This document shows, one piece after another, positions 16,317-26,022 of a stretch of 64,000 nt of DNA. The stretch spans positions 5,626 through 69,625 of the forward strand of contig CAWJCM010000010.1 of assembly GCA_963841405.1 (NCBI GenBank). Reading direction: 5' to 3'. The notes beneath the pieces are model-generated. The model did no database searches. It was not told where the DNA came from and saw only the letters and a program-made list of their open reading frames with translations. Position 1 is the stretch's first letter. Each line of letters opens with the position of its first letter. Source of the DNA: DATBLE01 sp963841405 (GTDB lineage Bacteria > Actinomycetota > Thermoleophilia > Gaiellales > Gaiellaceae). The translations under genes and the position numbers were made by a program.

Positions 16317-19300
16317 ATGGGGCGGGAGGAAAGCGGCGATGTCAGGCTGAAGCCCGACAGGCGACCGTCTTCTCGCCGGGCCCGGCACCGCGCGGCCTTG
16401 GCGGCGCTCGGCGTCTCCGCTGCGAGGCTGCGCTCGCAGCCGCTCCGTCCCGTGCTGGTCGTGGCGGGTGTGGCGCTCGCGTTCGCGATGACGGTCGCGA
16501 TCGTCGGCGGGAGCCTGGTCGCGCGGCAGCAGGCGCTGGGACAGGCGCTCGGTTCGTTGCCGGACAGTGCCCAGGGCTTCCGCGTCGACCGGTTCGGGAC
16601 ACCCCTGAACCGGCAGATGTATGCGCGCGAGGACCGCGAGGTGCGACGGGTGCTCGGCACGCTGTCGCCCGGCGCGGCGCGACGGGTCGTGTTCTTCCGG
16701 CAGTTGCGGGTCGCCGGGCAGCTGGTCGAGATCGCGGGCGTCGACCGGCTTGCAGCGATCGTCCGGCTGCGCTCCGGGCGGCTCCCGCGGACCTGCACAC
16801 CGGCGTCCTGCGAGGTGCTCCAGCTCGGCGAGGGCGGGCGGGCGCGGTTGCACGAGGGCGACGTCCGGCTCGACCGCGTCGGGGTCGCCGAGCTGCGCGA
16901 TCCCGGGCTCTTCGGCTACATCTCGGCGGCGTACGCCAGCCCGGCCGCGCCGCCGGCCGTGCTGATCGCGCCGAGCGTCGACTCGCTCGAGCGGTTGCCG
17001 TCGCTCCAGCCCTTCTACCGCGTGTACTCGTGGCTCTCGCCGCTGCGCGCAGACCGCCTGCACACGTGGGACGTCGGCCACATCCTCGCCGCCGAGTCGC
17101 GGGGGCAGACGGCGCTGTACGCGACAGACCCGGCCTTCCGGCTGAGCAGTCCCGACGACGAGCTGCTGAACGCGACCCGGCGCGGCACGATCGCCGCCAG
17201 GCGCCTGATCCTCGTCGGCGGCGAGACGAGCGCGTTGCTGCTCGGGTTCGCGATCATCGCCGCGGTCGGCCTGCGCCGCGGGCTCGGCAGCGAACGGCGG
17301 CGCCTGCTCGCCCGCGGTGCCCGGCGCTGGCAGGCATGGCTGGCGCTCGCAGCCGAGATCGGGGCGATGACGCTTGCGGGAGCGCTGCTCGGGATCGCGG
17401 CCGGCGCGGCGACCGTCGCCGCGATCGCGGCCGCAAGCGATCAGCCCGTGGGCGGGATTCTCTCGCACACCCTGCTGGCGGGCTGGACGCTCGGCGCGCT
17501 TGCAGGGGGCGTGCTCGCGGTCACGCTCGTGCTCGCCGCGACGACGCTGACCCGGGACGACGAGGAGGGACGCCGGCGCATCCGCCTGTCGGACGTGGCT
17601 GCGGTCGGGGCGGCGGCCGCGATCGTCGTCGGGCTCAGCCGCGGGGCACTCGACCCCGGAAACGTCTCCGGCGGCGACACGGTCCTGCTGCTCGTCCTCC
17701 CCGCGCTCGTCTGCTTCGTGGTCGCCGTCGTGCTCGCACGCCTGCTCGGGCCGGCGATGCGGGCGGGCGAGCGGCTGACGCGTGGCCGCTCGCTGACGCT
17801 TCGCCTGGGGGTGCTCGCGCTTGCCCGGGCCCCGTCGCGGACCGTCGTCACCTGTGCGTTCATCACGGTCGCGCTCGGGCTCGCGCTCTTCGCTGCCGCC
17901 TACCGCGCGACGCTCGCCCGCGGCGCCTCCGACCAGGCCGCGTTCCAGGTACCGCTCGACTACACGGTCAGCGAAGGGTCGAAGCTGGTCCAGCCCCTCG
18001 ACGCCGCTCCGCTCTCGGAATACGCACGGACGGCGCCGGGCACGCGGGCCTTTCCGGTTCTTCGGCTCGCGGCGACGACGCCCGGGACCGGCACGGCGGT
18101 CCTCTCGCCGACCGTTCTCGGCGTCCCGGCCGCCGCGGTCCGGCGGCTGCGCTGGCGGTCCGACTTCTCCTCCGTCCCGGTCTCGTCCATTGCGCGCAAG
18201 CTGTCGGCGCAGGGGCAGCCAAGCCTGCGCGGCGTGCGCATCGCGGCGGGGACGGAGACGCTCTCCACGCGGACGCGGCTACGTGGCGCGGACGTGCTCG
18301 CGTGGATCGTGGTCGGTGACCCGCGTGGCCGGATCTCGCTCCTCCCGCTCGGGCGCGTGCCCAGGGAGGCGACGACGCTGACGGCGCACGTTCCCCGCGG
18401 CCGCGGGCTGCGCGTGCTCGGCATCCAGCTCGCGCTCCCCGAGACGGAGGCGTTCATGCTCGCGCACGACGAGGCCGAGGGCTCGGTCGCGGTGGCGCCG
18501 TCGGGCGAGATCGCGATCGGGCCGCTGCGCGCGGGCGGTCGCGTGCTGACCGACTGGCGCGACTGGACGCTGTCCACAGGCGGCGACGTGCTCCCGCGCG
18601 CCGGCGGCGCGACGATCCGGTACGCATTCCCGGACACGGGGCTCCGCCTGGTCTTCCGCCCGGCCCAGCCGACCGACGGACAGGTGATGCCCGTGGTCGT
18701 CTCGCCCGACGTCGCCCGCGCCGCGGGCGGGGTCGGGGCGACGAGCGTGCTCGACTTCCAGGACACGCACGTCGACGTGCGGATCGTGGGGGTGGCGTCT
18801 CGCCTGCCGTCGGTTCCCGCTGACAGCGGCGCGTTCGTCCTCGCCGACGCCGCCTGGCTGTCGACCGCGATCGACGCAAACGCTCCGGGCGAGGGGACGC
18901 CGAACGAGGTCTGGATCTCGGCTCCGGGCGACGGCTCGGTCGCCGGGCAGGCGCTGCACCGGCCGCCGTTCTCCGGGCTCGTCGTCGAGTCGCGCGCGGC
19001 GATCGAGCGGCGGCTGGCAGGGGACCCGCTGGCGCACGCGACGGCGATCGCGCTGGGCGCCGCTGGGCTGGTGGCGCTCGTGCTGGCCGTGCTCGGGTTC
19101 TGGGTCGGGGTGGCCTCCGAGCTGCACGACGAGAAGAGCGACTTCTTCGACCTCGAGGCGCAGGGCCTGCCGCCGGCCGACATGCGCCGTCAGCTGCGGA
19201 TGCGCGGCGTGATCCTGCTGGTGCTCGGCTTCGCCGGCGGTCTGGCACTTGCGCTGCTGCTCTCCCGCCTGGTCGTCTCGCTGATCCGCGTGTCCGGAAC

Positions 19301-19463
19301 GACCGGCGTGCCGGAGCCGCCGTTGCGGCTCGACCCTGACTGGCTCGTCGCTGGGATCGGGATCGCGGCGCTGATGCTGGCCGCGCTGCTGGTGGCGGAG
19401 GCGGCGTCGCTCGCCGCGTTCCGCGGCAACCGGCCCGAACGCGCCTCCTGGAGCCTGGAATGA
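16317..19463 (+). CDS. Giant FtsX-domain ABC permease
   Basis: 1048 residues. An N-terminal membrane segment near residues 45-65 (VLVVAGVALAFAMTVAIVGG) leads to an extracytoplasmic domain, then FtsX-type membrane blocks in the middle (AIIAAVGLRRGLGSERRRLL and neighbours) and again at the C-terminus (VGVASELHDEKSDFFDLEAQG). The stop overlaps the ATPase start (ATGA). Low similarity to the exporter at 4-7 kb beyond architecture. Substrate unknown. The start could also be the GTG just before ATG 16317; no clear ribosome site. Confidence 0.82.
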   Translation: MGREESGDVRLKPDRRPSSRRARHRAALAALGVSAARLRSQPLRPVLVVAGVALAFAMTVAIVGGSLVARQQALGQALGSLPDSAQGFRVDRFGTPLNRQMYAREDREVRRVLGTLSPGAARRVVFFRQLRVAGQLVEIAGVDRLAAIVRLRSGRLPRTCTPASCEVLQLGEGGRARLHEGDVRLDRVGVAELRDPGLFGYISAAYASPAAPPAVLIAPSVDSLERLPSLQPFYRVYSWLSPLRADRLHTWDVGHILAAESRGQTALYATDPAFRLSSPDDELLNATRRGTIAARRLILVGGETSALLLGFAIIAAVGLRRGLGSERRRLLARGARRWQAWLALAAEIGAMTLAGALLGIAAGAATVAAIAAASDQPVGGILSHTLLAGWTLGALAGGVLAVTLVLAATTLTRDDEEGRRRIRLSDVAAVGAAAAIVVGLSRGALDPGNVSGGDTVLLLVLPALVCFVVAVVLARLLGPAMRAGERLTRGRSLTLRLGVLALARAPSRTVVTCAFITVALGLALFAAAYRATLARGASDQAAFQVPLDYTVSEGSKLVQPLDAAPLSEYARTAPGTRAFPVLRLAATTPGTGTAVLSPTVLGVPAAAVRRLRWRSDFSSVPVSSIARKLSAQGQPSLRGVRIAAGTETLSTRTRLRGADVLAWIVVGDPRGRISLLPLGRVPREATTLTAHVPRGRGLRVLGIQLALPETEAFMLAHDEAEGSVAVAPSGEIAIGPLRAGGRVLTDWRDWTLSTGGDVLPRAGGATIRYAFPDTGLRLVFRPAQPTDGQVMPVVVSPDVARAAGGVGATSVLDFQDTHVDVRIVGVASRLPSVPADSGAFVLADAAWLSTAIDANAPGEGTPNEVWISAPGDGSVAGQALHRPPFSGLVVESRAAIERRLAGDPLAHATAIALGAAGLVALVLAVLGFWVGVASELHDEKSDFFDLEAQGLPPADMRRQLRMRGVILLVLGFAGGLALALLLSRLVVSLIRVSGTTGVPEPPLRLDPDWLVAGIGIAALMLAALLVAEAASLAAFRGNRPERASWSLE

Positions 19464-21033
19464 CGCCGGCCGTCGACGTCCGCGAAGCCTTCCGCATCCA
19501 CCGCTTCGGCGGCGCGACCTCGGTCGCGCTCCAGGGGCTGACGCTCCAGGTCGAGCAGGGCGAGATCGTGGTCGTGCTCGGGCCGAGCGGCTCCGGGAAG
19601 ACGACCCTGCTGCGGACGGTCGCGGCGTTCGACCGGCTGTCTGCCGGCGTCGCCCGGGTGCTCGGCACGGACGTCGGGAGCCTCGACCCGGGAGCAGCGG
19701 CGATGTTCCGGGCACGGAACCTGGGGCTGCTCGACCAGCACTACGCACGGGCGCTCTCCCCCGATCTGACCTGCGTCCACACCGTCGGCCTCGGGCTCGA
19801 GCTGCTGGGCTCGCCGCGGCCGGAGGCTCGCGCGATCGCCGGCGGGCTGCTCGAGCGCGTCGGGCTCGGCGACCGGCTCGATGCCCGTCCGGGGTCGCTG
19901 TCGGGCGGCGAGCAGCAGCGTGTCGCCCTGTGCGCCGCACTGGCCCACGCGCCCGCGGCTGCTGCTGGCAGACGAGCCCGCCGGCGAGCTGGACGCCCAG
20001 AACGCGGCAGATCGTCTACGAGCTGATCGCGGAGCTCGCCCGCGAGCAGGGGACGACCGCGCTCGTCGTCAGCCACGACGAGGCGGCGGCGACGATCGCC
20101 GACCGACTCGTCCACGTCCGCGACGGACGCGTCGTCGAGGAGGGCCGCCCCGGCGTGCGCCCGTCGCTGGTCGTGACCGAGCCCGGTTGGGTTCGCCTGC
20201 CCGATCCGCTGCTCGAGGCGCTCGGCGCGCCCACGCGGCTCCACGCCGACGGGCGCGAGCACGAGCTCGTTCTGTCCAGCGACGAGCTCGACCGCACGCT
20301 CGACACCCCCGCCCCGGCCATGTTCCACGAGCACGCGGCCAAGCCGGGCGAGGTGGTCGCAGAGCTGCACGGCGTGGTCAAGCGCTTCGCGGGCGCGCCG
20401 CAGCCGGTTCTCTCCGGCGTCTCGGCCGCCTTCGCGAGCGGCACGCTGACCGCAGTCGTCGGCCGTTCCGGGAGCGGCAAGACGACGCTCCTGCACCTGC
20501 TGGCGGGGCTCGACCGGCCGACCGAGGGCCGGGTGCTCGTCCGGGGCTGCGAGCTCCAAACGCTGGACCGGGCGCAGGCGGCCGCCGTCCGCCGCGAGCA
20601 TGTCGCGCTCGTCACCCAGGAGCCGGGCCTGGTGCCGCACCTGAGCGCGCACGAGAACGTGGAGCTCGGGCTCCTCGTACGAGGGCTGGAGGGCGATCCC
20701 GCCGCGGCGCTGGCGGAGGTCGGGCTCGGCCCGCGGCTCGACCATCGTGCCGACCGGCTCTCGGCAGGCGAGCGCCAGCGGGTGGCGATCGCGCGGGCGC
20801 TCGCAGCGGATCCGGTGCTGCTGCTGGCGGACGAGCCGACCGCCCGGCTCGACCAGTCGAACGCGCGTGCCGTCGGCGAGCTCCTCGCCAAGCTCGCCCA
20901 CGAGCACGGCACCGCCGTGGTGTGCGCGACGCACGACGCGGTCGTGATCGAGCATGCCGACTCGCAGCTCGTGCTGGGGGCCGGCGCCGATAGCGATCTA
21001 GCCGTCGGCGGCCGTCAGGCCGGCGAGGGCTAG
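19460..21033 (+). pseudogene. Fused tandem ABC ATPase interrupted by two +1 frameshifts
   Basis: Partner of the giant permease. The first ATPase domain begins at ATG 19460: Walker A GPSGSGKTT, signature LSGGEQQR. Frame is lost near 19952-19957 (one extra base; restoring gives LLLADEPAGELD, the Walker B) and again near 20004-20008 (one extra base; restoring gives QIVYELIAELA and the H-loop VVSHDEAAA). The same frame then runs without a stop into a second complete ATPase: Walker A GRSGSGKTT, signature LSAGERQR, Walker B LLLADEPTARLD, H-loop CATHD. Intact, it would be one polypeptide of about 520 residues holding both nucleotide-binding domains. All motifs are intact, so sequencing or assembly error is as likely as recent decay. 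The 3' end overlaps the convergent dehydrogenase by 36 bp. Confidence 0.8.
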
Positions 21034-22470
21034 GTACTTGAGCTCGAGCCAGTCGTCGATCCCGTACTTCGAGCCCTCGCGGCCGCTGCCCGACTCCTTC
21101 ATGCCGCCGAAGGGGGCGACCTCGGTGGAGACGAAGCCGGTGTTGATCCCGACGATGCCGTAGTCCAGTGCCTCGGAGACGCGCCAGACGCGGCCGACGT
21201 CGCGGCTGTAGAAGTACGCCGAGAGGCCGTAGGGAGTGTCGTTGGCGATGCGCACCGCCTCCTCCTCGGTCGAGAAGCGGGCGATCGCCGCCACCGGGCC
21301 GAAGGTCTCCTCGCAGCTCATCGCCATCTCCGGAGTCAGGCCCGTCAGCACGGTCGGCCGGAAAAACGTCTGCCCGAGCTCGTGCCGCTCGCCGCCGAGG
21401 TGGAGCTCGGCGCCGCGGTCGAGCGCGTCGGCGACGTGACGCTCGACCTTCTCGAGCGCGGGCGGGTCGATCAGCGGGCCGACCTTGACGTCCGGCTCGG
21501 TCCCCGCCCCCACCTTCAGTCGCGTCACGCCCGCCACGACCCGCTCGAGGTACTCGTCGTAGACGCCCTCCTGGACGAGGATCCGGTTGGCGGTGATGCA
21601 GGTCTGGCCCGAGTTGCGGTACTTGTTCAGCAGCGTGCCGGAGACCGCCTCGTCGAGGTCGGCGTCGTCGAAGACGATGAACGGCGCGTTGCCGCCGAGC
21701 TCGAGCGAGATTTTCTTCAGCCCTTGCGCGCACTGGGCCATCAGCAGCTTGCCGACCTCGTTCGAGCCGGTGAAGCCGAGCTTGCGGACGAGCGGGCTCG
21801 AGGCCAGCTCGCCGCCGATCGCCGGCGCGTCGTCGGCGTCGCCCGTGACGACGGAGAAGACACCCGGCGGGAGCCCGGCTGCTTCCGCCAAGGCGGCGAC
21901 GGCGAGCGCGGACAGCGGCGTCTGCTCGGCCGGCTTGAGCACCATCGTGCAGCCGGCCGCCAGCGCAGGCGCCGCCTTGCGGGTCGGCATCGCCGAGGGG
22001 AAGTTCCACGGGGTGATCCCGGCCGAGACGCCGACCGGCTGCTTGAGCACGACGATGCGCCGATCCGGCAGCGGCGAGGGGATCGTGTCGCCGTAGACCC
22101 GTTTGCCCTCCTCGCCGAACCACTCGAGGAACGACGCGGCATAGCGGATCTCGGCCTCGGACTCGGCCAGCGGCTTGCCCTGCTCGAGCGTGAGCAGCAG
22201 CGCGAGGTCGTCGAGGTGCTCCACCATCAGGTCGGCCCAGCAGCGAAGGATCCGGGCGCGGTCGGCGGCGGTTCGGTCGCGCCACGCCGGGAACGCCGCC
22301 GCGGCTGCTCCGAGCGCACGCCGGGTCTCGGCCACGCCCATCCGCGGCACGCGCGCGAACTCCTGCCCCGTCGCCGGGTTCGTCACCGGAAACGTCTCGC
22401 CGGAGTCGGAATCGACCCAGCGGCCGTCCACGAACGCCTGCTCCCGGCGCAGCGCCGTCTCGGCGATCAC
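20998..22470 (-). CDS. gabD: NAD(P)-dependent succinate-semialdehyde dehydrogenase-type aldehyde dehydrogenase
   Basis: 490 residues, GabD branch of the ALDH superfamily: oxidises succinate semialdehyde (or a similar semialdehyde) to the acid. Seen: TPWNFPSAMPTRKAAPALAA, catalytic Glu in LELGGNAPF, catalytic Cys in NSGQTCITANR, and the C-terminal EVAPFGGMKESGSGREGSK. GTG at 22470 overlaps the stop of the 79-residue gene, so it is the last cistron of the gatA-gatB run. That link to tRNA amidation is unexplained; glutamate metabolism is a possible common theme. Confidence 0.85.
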   Translation of the reverse strand: MIAETALRREQAFVDGRWVDSDSGETFPVTNPATGQEFARVPRMGVAETRRALGAAAAAFPAWRDRTAADRARILRCWADLMVEHLDDLALLLTLEQGKPLAESEAEIRYAASFLEWFGEEGKRVYGDTIPSPLPDRRIVVLKQPVGVSAGITPWNFPSAMPTRKAAPALAAGCTMVLKPAEQTPLSALAVAALAEAAGLPPGVFSVVTGDADDAPAIGGELASSPLVRKLGFTGSNEVGKLLMAQCAQGLKKISLELGGNAPFIVFDDADLDEAVSGTLLNKYRNSGQTCITANRILVQEGVYDEYLERVVAGVTRLKVGAGTEPDVKVGPLIDPPALEKVERHVADALDRGAELHLGGERHELGQTFFRPTVLTGLTPEMAMSCEETFGPVAAIARFSTEEEAVRIANDTPYGLSAYFYSRDVGRVWRVSEALDYGIVGINTGFVSTEVAPFGGMKESGSGREGSKYGIDDWLELKYLALAGLTAADG

Positions 22471-22706
22471 GCCGCCTCGAGCCAGTCGCGGATCTCGTGC
22501 GGCGTGAGCGTCCGCCGGCCGAGCTCGTCCGCGGTTGGGACGAAGTCCCGGGCGACCCGTAACACGACCTCCTCGGTGTCGGAGAACGGGCTGAGGATCT
22601 TCGTCCCCTTGAGCAGCACCTTGCCGGGGAGCGGCGCGGCGACCGCGGTTAGATGCGCGGCCGAGTAGCCCTTCCCGCGCAGGAGCTCGTTCGCCTCGTC
22701 GATCAC
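22467..22706 (-). CDS. Conserved-looking small protein of unknown function
   Basis: 79 residues, no family recognised. Soluble, mixed charge: an N-terminal helix (IDEANELLRGKGYSAAHLTA), a central KVLLKGTKILSPFSDTEEVVLRV, and a C-terminal RTLTPHEIRDWLEAA. GTG start overlaps the gatB stop and its stop overlaps the dehydrogenase start, so it is translationally coupled on both sides. That strict coupling is the main reason to call it real. Confidence 0.7.
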   Translation of the reverse strand: MIDEANELLRGKGYSAAHLTAVAAPLPGKVLLKGTKILSPFSDTEEVVLRVARDFVPTADELGRRTLTPHEIRDWLEAA

Positions 22707-24100
22707 CGTGATCCCAGCTTCTCACGCAGAAGCTCGTTCACGATCTTGGGATTGGCCTTCCCGCCGGTCTCCTTCATCACCTGGCCGACGAAGAACCCGA
22801 GCAGACCGTCCTTGCCGCCGCGGTAGGCCTCGACCTGCCCGGGGTTGGCGGCAAGCACGGCGTCGACGAGCGGCTCGAGCTCGGACGTGTCGGAGACAGT
22901 CGTCTGGGCCAGGTAGTCGTCCGCTCCGAAGCCCTCGTCGGCGCTGGCAGCGACCGCACTCGACAGCGCCTCCCGGGTCAGGTCCTTCGCCGCCTTCGCC
23001 ACCTTGGCCAGCTCCGTGAGGTTCGCTCGCGCCGGGATCGGCTGGTTCATCGCGAAGTTGAACGCCTCGCGCTCAGCGACGCCGCAGGCGACGAGGCCGC
23101 GGTACGCCGGGTCGCGGTCGGTGGTGACGAGCGCCCAGGCGTCCTCGACTCCGAGCGCCTCCGCCCGTGCGCGAATCAGCGTCCGCGGGCAGCTCGGCAG
23201 CTCTCCGCGCAGCCGCTCGACCAGCGCCTGCTCGGGCTCGAGCGGCACGAGGTCGGGCTCGGGGAAGTAGCGGTAGTCGTCCGCCTCCTCCTTCGAGCGG
23301 TGCGGCGTCAGCGTGTCGGTGTTCGGCTCGTAGTCGTAGGTGTGCTGCTCGACCGTCCCGCCCGACTCGTAGAGCTCGACCTGCCGCCGGACGGCGGCGT
23401 CGATCCCGCGGCCGATGAAGCGGAACGAGTTCATGTTCTTCAGCTCCCAGCGGGTGCGGAGCTCGTCCGAGCCGGACGGCCGCACCGAGACGTTGGCGTC
23501 GCAGCGCAGCGTCCCCTCCTCCATGCGCGCGTCCGAGATGCCGAGCGCGACGATCGTCTGGCGCAGCAGCTGGAGAAAGCGCTCCGCCTGCTCGGCCGAG
23601 CGGATGTCCGGCTGGGTGACGATCTCGACGAGCGGCGTGCCGCCGCGGTTGAAGTCGATCAGCGACCGCTCCGCGCCGATCTTGCGGCCGGTGCCGCCGC
23701 CGACGTGGACGGTCTTCGCGGCGTCCTCCTCCAGGTGCGCACGGACGAAGCCGATCTCGAACGGCTCTCCCCCCGGCACCGCCAGCCGCCCGCCGACGCA
23801 GAGCGGCTGGTCGTACTGGGAGATCTGGTACCCCTTCGGGTTGTCCGGATAGAAGTAGTTCTTCCTGGCGAAGACCGCGCGGCCGGCGATCTCGGAGCCG
23901 AGCGCGAGGCCCAGCCTGATCGTCCACTCGACGGCGGTGCGGTTCGCCACCGGCAGTGCCCCCGGGTGCGCCAGGCAGACCGGGCAGGTGTGCGTGTTCT
24001 CCGGCGCACCGAATCCGGTCTCGCAGCGGCAGAACATCTTCGTCCGCGTCTTCAGGTGGACATGGATCTCGAGCCCGACGACGGCCTCCCACCGAGTCAT
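22703..24100 (-). CDS. gatB: Asp-tRNA(Asn)/Glu-tRNA(Gln) amidotransferase subunit B
   Basis: 465 residues. The GatB subunit binds the mischarged tRNA and activates the acyl group in the GatCAB complex. Seen: VVGLEIHVHLKT start, zinc-type Cys motif CRCETGFGAPENTHTCPVC, NYFYPDNPKGYQISQYDQPL, DFNRGGTPLVEIVT, and a C-terminal YqeY-like domain ending GGKANPKIVNELL. ATG overlaps the gatA stop (ATGA). Confidence 0.97.
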   Translation of the reverse strand: MTRWEAVVGLEIHVHLKTRTKMFCRCETGFGAPENTHTCPVCLAHPGALPVANRTAVEWTIRLGLALGSEIAGRAVFARKNYFYPDNPKGYQISQYDQPLCVGGRLAVPGGEPFEIGFVRAHLEEDAAKTVHVGGGTGRKIGAERSLIDFNRGGTPLVEIVTQPDIRSAEQAERFLQLLRQTIVALGISDARMEEGTLRCDANVSVRPSGSDELRTRWELKNMNSFRFIGRGIDAAVRRQVELYESGGTVEQHTYDYEPNTDTLTPHRSKEEADDYRYFPEPDLVPLEPEQALVERLRGELPSCPRTLIRARAEALGVEDAWALVTTDRDPAYRGLVACGVAEREAFNFAMNQPIPARANLTELAKVAKAAKDLTREALSSAVAASADEGFGADDYLAQTTVSDTSELEPLVDAVLAANPGQVEAYRGGKDGLLGFFVGQVMKETGGKANPKIVNELLREKLGSR

Positions 24101-25503
24101 CTGAGCCGCTCCGGGACGTGGTCGAAGCCGAGCGCCTGCTCGAGCGCATGACCGGCACGGAACAGCGTGTTCTCCGAGAGCTGCGGGCCGACCAGCTGCA
24201 GTCCGACCGGCAGCCCCTCGGAGAGGCCGCAGGGGATCGAGAGACCGGGGAGACCGGCAACGCAGGAGGGAATCGTCAGCAGGTCGGAGGCGTACATCGC
24301 CAGCGGGTCGTCCGCGCGCGCGCCGATCGGGAACGCGACCGTCGGCGACGTGGCCGAGACGATCAGGTCGTGGCGCTCGAAGACCGCCGCGTGCTCGCGG
24401 ATGATCACCGTGCGCACCTGCTGCGCCTTGCCGTAGAACGCCTCGTAGTAACCGGCCGACAGCGCGTAGGTGCCGAGCATGATCCGGCGCTTGGGCTCGT
24501 CGCCGAAGCCCTCGTCGCGCGTGCGCTCGTAGACGGTGGTCAGGTCGTCGCCTTCCGCCCGGAACCCGTACCGCACGCCGTCGTAGCGGGCGAGATTCGA
24601 CGAAGCCTCGGCGGGAGCGATCAGGTAGTAGCAGGGCAGCCCGTACTCGACCGAGCGTGGCAGCGAGCACTCCTCCACCTCCGCGCCGAGCTCCTCGCAG
24701 AGGGCAATCGCGCGTGCGACCGCATCCGCGACGCCCGGCTCGATCCCGGGAGCGTCCCGCATCTCGACGGGCATGCCGATCCGCAGGCCTTTCAGGTCGG
24801 CCCAGCCCGCCTCGGGAATCTCGACCGGCGGCACGTCGACGGTGGTCGAGTCGGCGGGATCGCGGCCGGCGATCATCGAGTAGAGGAACGCTCCGTCGCG
24901 GACCGTCTTCGTCACCGGGCCGACCTGGTCGAGCGACGAGGCGAACGCGACGATCCCGTACCGGCTGACCGTCCCGTACGTCGGCCGCAGCCCGACGTTG
25001 CCGCAGAGCGCGGCAGGCTGCTTGATCGAGCCGCCCGTGTCGGAGCCGAGCGCCCACGGAGCGAGGCCGGCAGCGACGGCGGCCGCCGAACCGCCCCCGG
25101 ACCCGCCGGGTACCCGCGTGGGGTCCCATGGGTTGCGCGAGGGGCCGTAAGCGGAGTTCTCGGTCGACGAGCCCATCGCGAACTCGTCGGTGTTCGTCTT
25201 CCCCAGCAGCCGCAGGCCACGCGCCTTGCAGCGCGCCGCCACGGTCGAGTCGTACACGGGCACGTAGCCCGCCAGGATCTTCGACCCGGCGGTGGTCTCG
25301 ACGCCCTTCGTCCCGATCACGTCCTTGAGCGCGATCGGGATCCCCTCCCCGGGTCCGTCGGTCAGCCGCAGGAAGCAGTGGAGCTCGCCGTCGCGCTCGT
25401 CGATCGCCGCGCGATAGGCATCGAACAGCTCCTGGCTCGACGCCTCGCCGCGCGTGAGCAGGTCGTTCGCCTCCTCCGCGGTCAGCCGGAGGGTGTCGAT
25501 CAT
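24097..25503 (-). CDS. gatA: Asp-tRNA(Asn)/Glu-tRNA(Gln) amidotransferase subunit A
   Basis: 468 residues, amidase-signature family; hydrolyses glutamine and passes ammonia to GatB. Seen: catalytic Lys in IPIALKDVIGTKG (about residue 57), the serine-rich loop GGSGGGSAAAVAAG, and the nucleophile region LGSDTGGSIKQPAALCG. Complete start to stop. Between gatC and gatA lies a 166-bp spacer with a repeat and a strong hairpin, unlike the overlaps elsewhere in the operon, so gatA may have its own promoter. Confidence 0.97.
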   Translation of the reverse strand: MIDTLRLTAEEANDLLTRGEASSQELFDAYRAAIDERDGELHCFLRLTDGPGEGIPIALKDVIGTKGVETTAGSKILAGYVPVYDSTVAARCKARGLRLLGKTNTDEFAMGSSTENSAYGPSRNPWDPTRVPGGSGGGSAAAVAAGLAPWALGSDTGGSIKQPAALCGNVGLRPTYGTVSRYGIVAFASSLDQVGPVTKTVRDGAFLYSMIAGRDPADSTTVDVPPVEIPEAGWADLKGLRIGMPVEMRDAPGIEPGVADAVARAIALCEELGAEVEECSLPRSVEYGLPCYYLIAPAEASSNLARYDGVRYGFRAEGDDLTTVYERTRDEGFGDEPKRRIMLGTYALSAGYYEAFYGKAQQVRTVIIREHAAVFERHDLIVSATSPTVAFPIGARADDPLAMYASDLLTIPSCVAGLPGLSIPCGLSEGLPVGLQLVGPQLSENTLFRAGHALEQALGFDHVPERLR

Positions 25504-25534
25504 TCCGTCGTCTCCACACGCATCCCTGCTCTTT

Positions 25535-25567
25535 CCGCCGCCGCGACCGACAAGGCGGGCGCGGCTC
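25535..25567. repeat. 33-nt dispersed GC repeat, copy 1
   Basis: CCGCCGCCGCGACCGAC followed by AA and GGCGGGCGCGGCTC. It matches 29828-29860 at 31 of 33 positions and 51763-51796 with a one-base length change. It lies in the gatC-gatA spacer, next to the hairpin at 25611. Confidence 0.75.
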
Positions 25568-25610
25568 CCGACCGGTGCTCAGGTACGAGCAGGCTTAGGG
25601 AGGGGGGCTC

Positions 25611-25637
25611 GTGGGGGGAACCGGCCGTTCCCCCCAC
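25611..25637. terminator. Hairpin of the dispersed GGTTCCCCC family
   Basis: Near-perfect inverted repeat: stem GTGGGGGGAAC paired with GTTCCCCCCAC around a short CGGCC loop. It lies 33 bp downstream of the gatC stop (minus strand). If it terminates, gatC would be cut off from gatA; attenuation or RNA stabilisation is an alternative. Confidence 0.55.
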
Positions 25638-25669
25638 GCGAGCGAGCCTCGGGCGAAGCGCGGGAGCAG

Positions 25670-25951
25670 TCATACCGGCGGCACTCCGAAGAAGCCCTTC
25701 TCCGGGTCGGGCGCGTTCGCCAGCGCCTCCTCTCGCGCGAGCGACGGCGCGGGCTCGTCCTCGGCCAGGCCGTTGACGAGGTCGAGCGGGTGCGAGGTCG
25801 GCGGCACACCTTCGAGGTCGAGCTCGGACACCTTGCCGACCGCCTCGAGGATCGCGCTCAGTTGCCCGCGGAAGCGCTCGACCTCCTCGTCGCTCAGCGC
25901 GAGCCGCGCGAGCTTCGCGACGTGCAGAACCTCGTCTCTCGTGATCTCCAT
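25670..25951 (-). CDS. gatC: Asp-tRNA(Asn)/Glu-tRNA(Gln) amidotransferase subunit C
   Basis: 93 residues, typical GatC. It wraps around GatA and stabilises the complex. Seen: ITRDEVLHVAKLARLALSDE at the N-terminus and the ending DPEKGFFGVPPV shared by the family. ATG at 25951 taken as start; the upstream 26 bp contain the tail of the cspA terminator. Confidence 0.93.
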   Translation of the reverse strand: MEITRDEVLHVAKLARLALSDEEVERFRGQLSAILEAVGKVSELDLEGVPPTSHPLDLVNGLAEDEPAPSLAREEALANAPDPEKGFFGVPPV

Positions 25952-25976
25952 CAACGCCAAGTCTCCCAAAATGGAA

Positions 25977-25996
25977 GGGCCCCCTTTCGGGGGCCC
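25977..25996 (-). terminator. Intrinsic terminator after cspA
   Basis: On the minus strand GGGCCCCC-GAAA-GGGGGCCC, an eight-base-pair stem with a GAAA tetraloop, followed by TTCCATTTT. It lies 27 bp after the cspA stop and 26 bp before gatC, so it separates the two units. Confidence 0.8.
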
Positions 25997-26022
25997 AGGC
26001 AACAGGTTCCGAAAGGGAAGCT

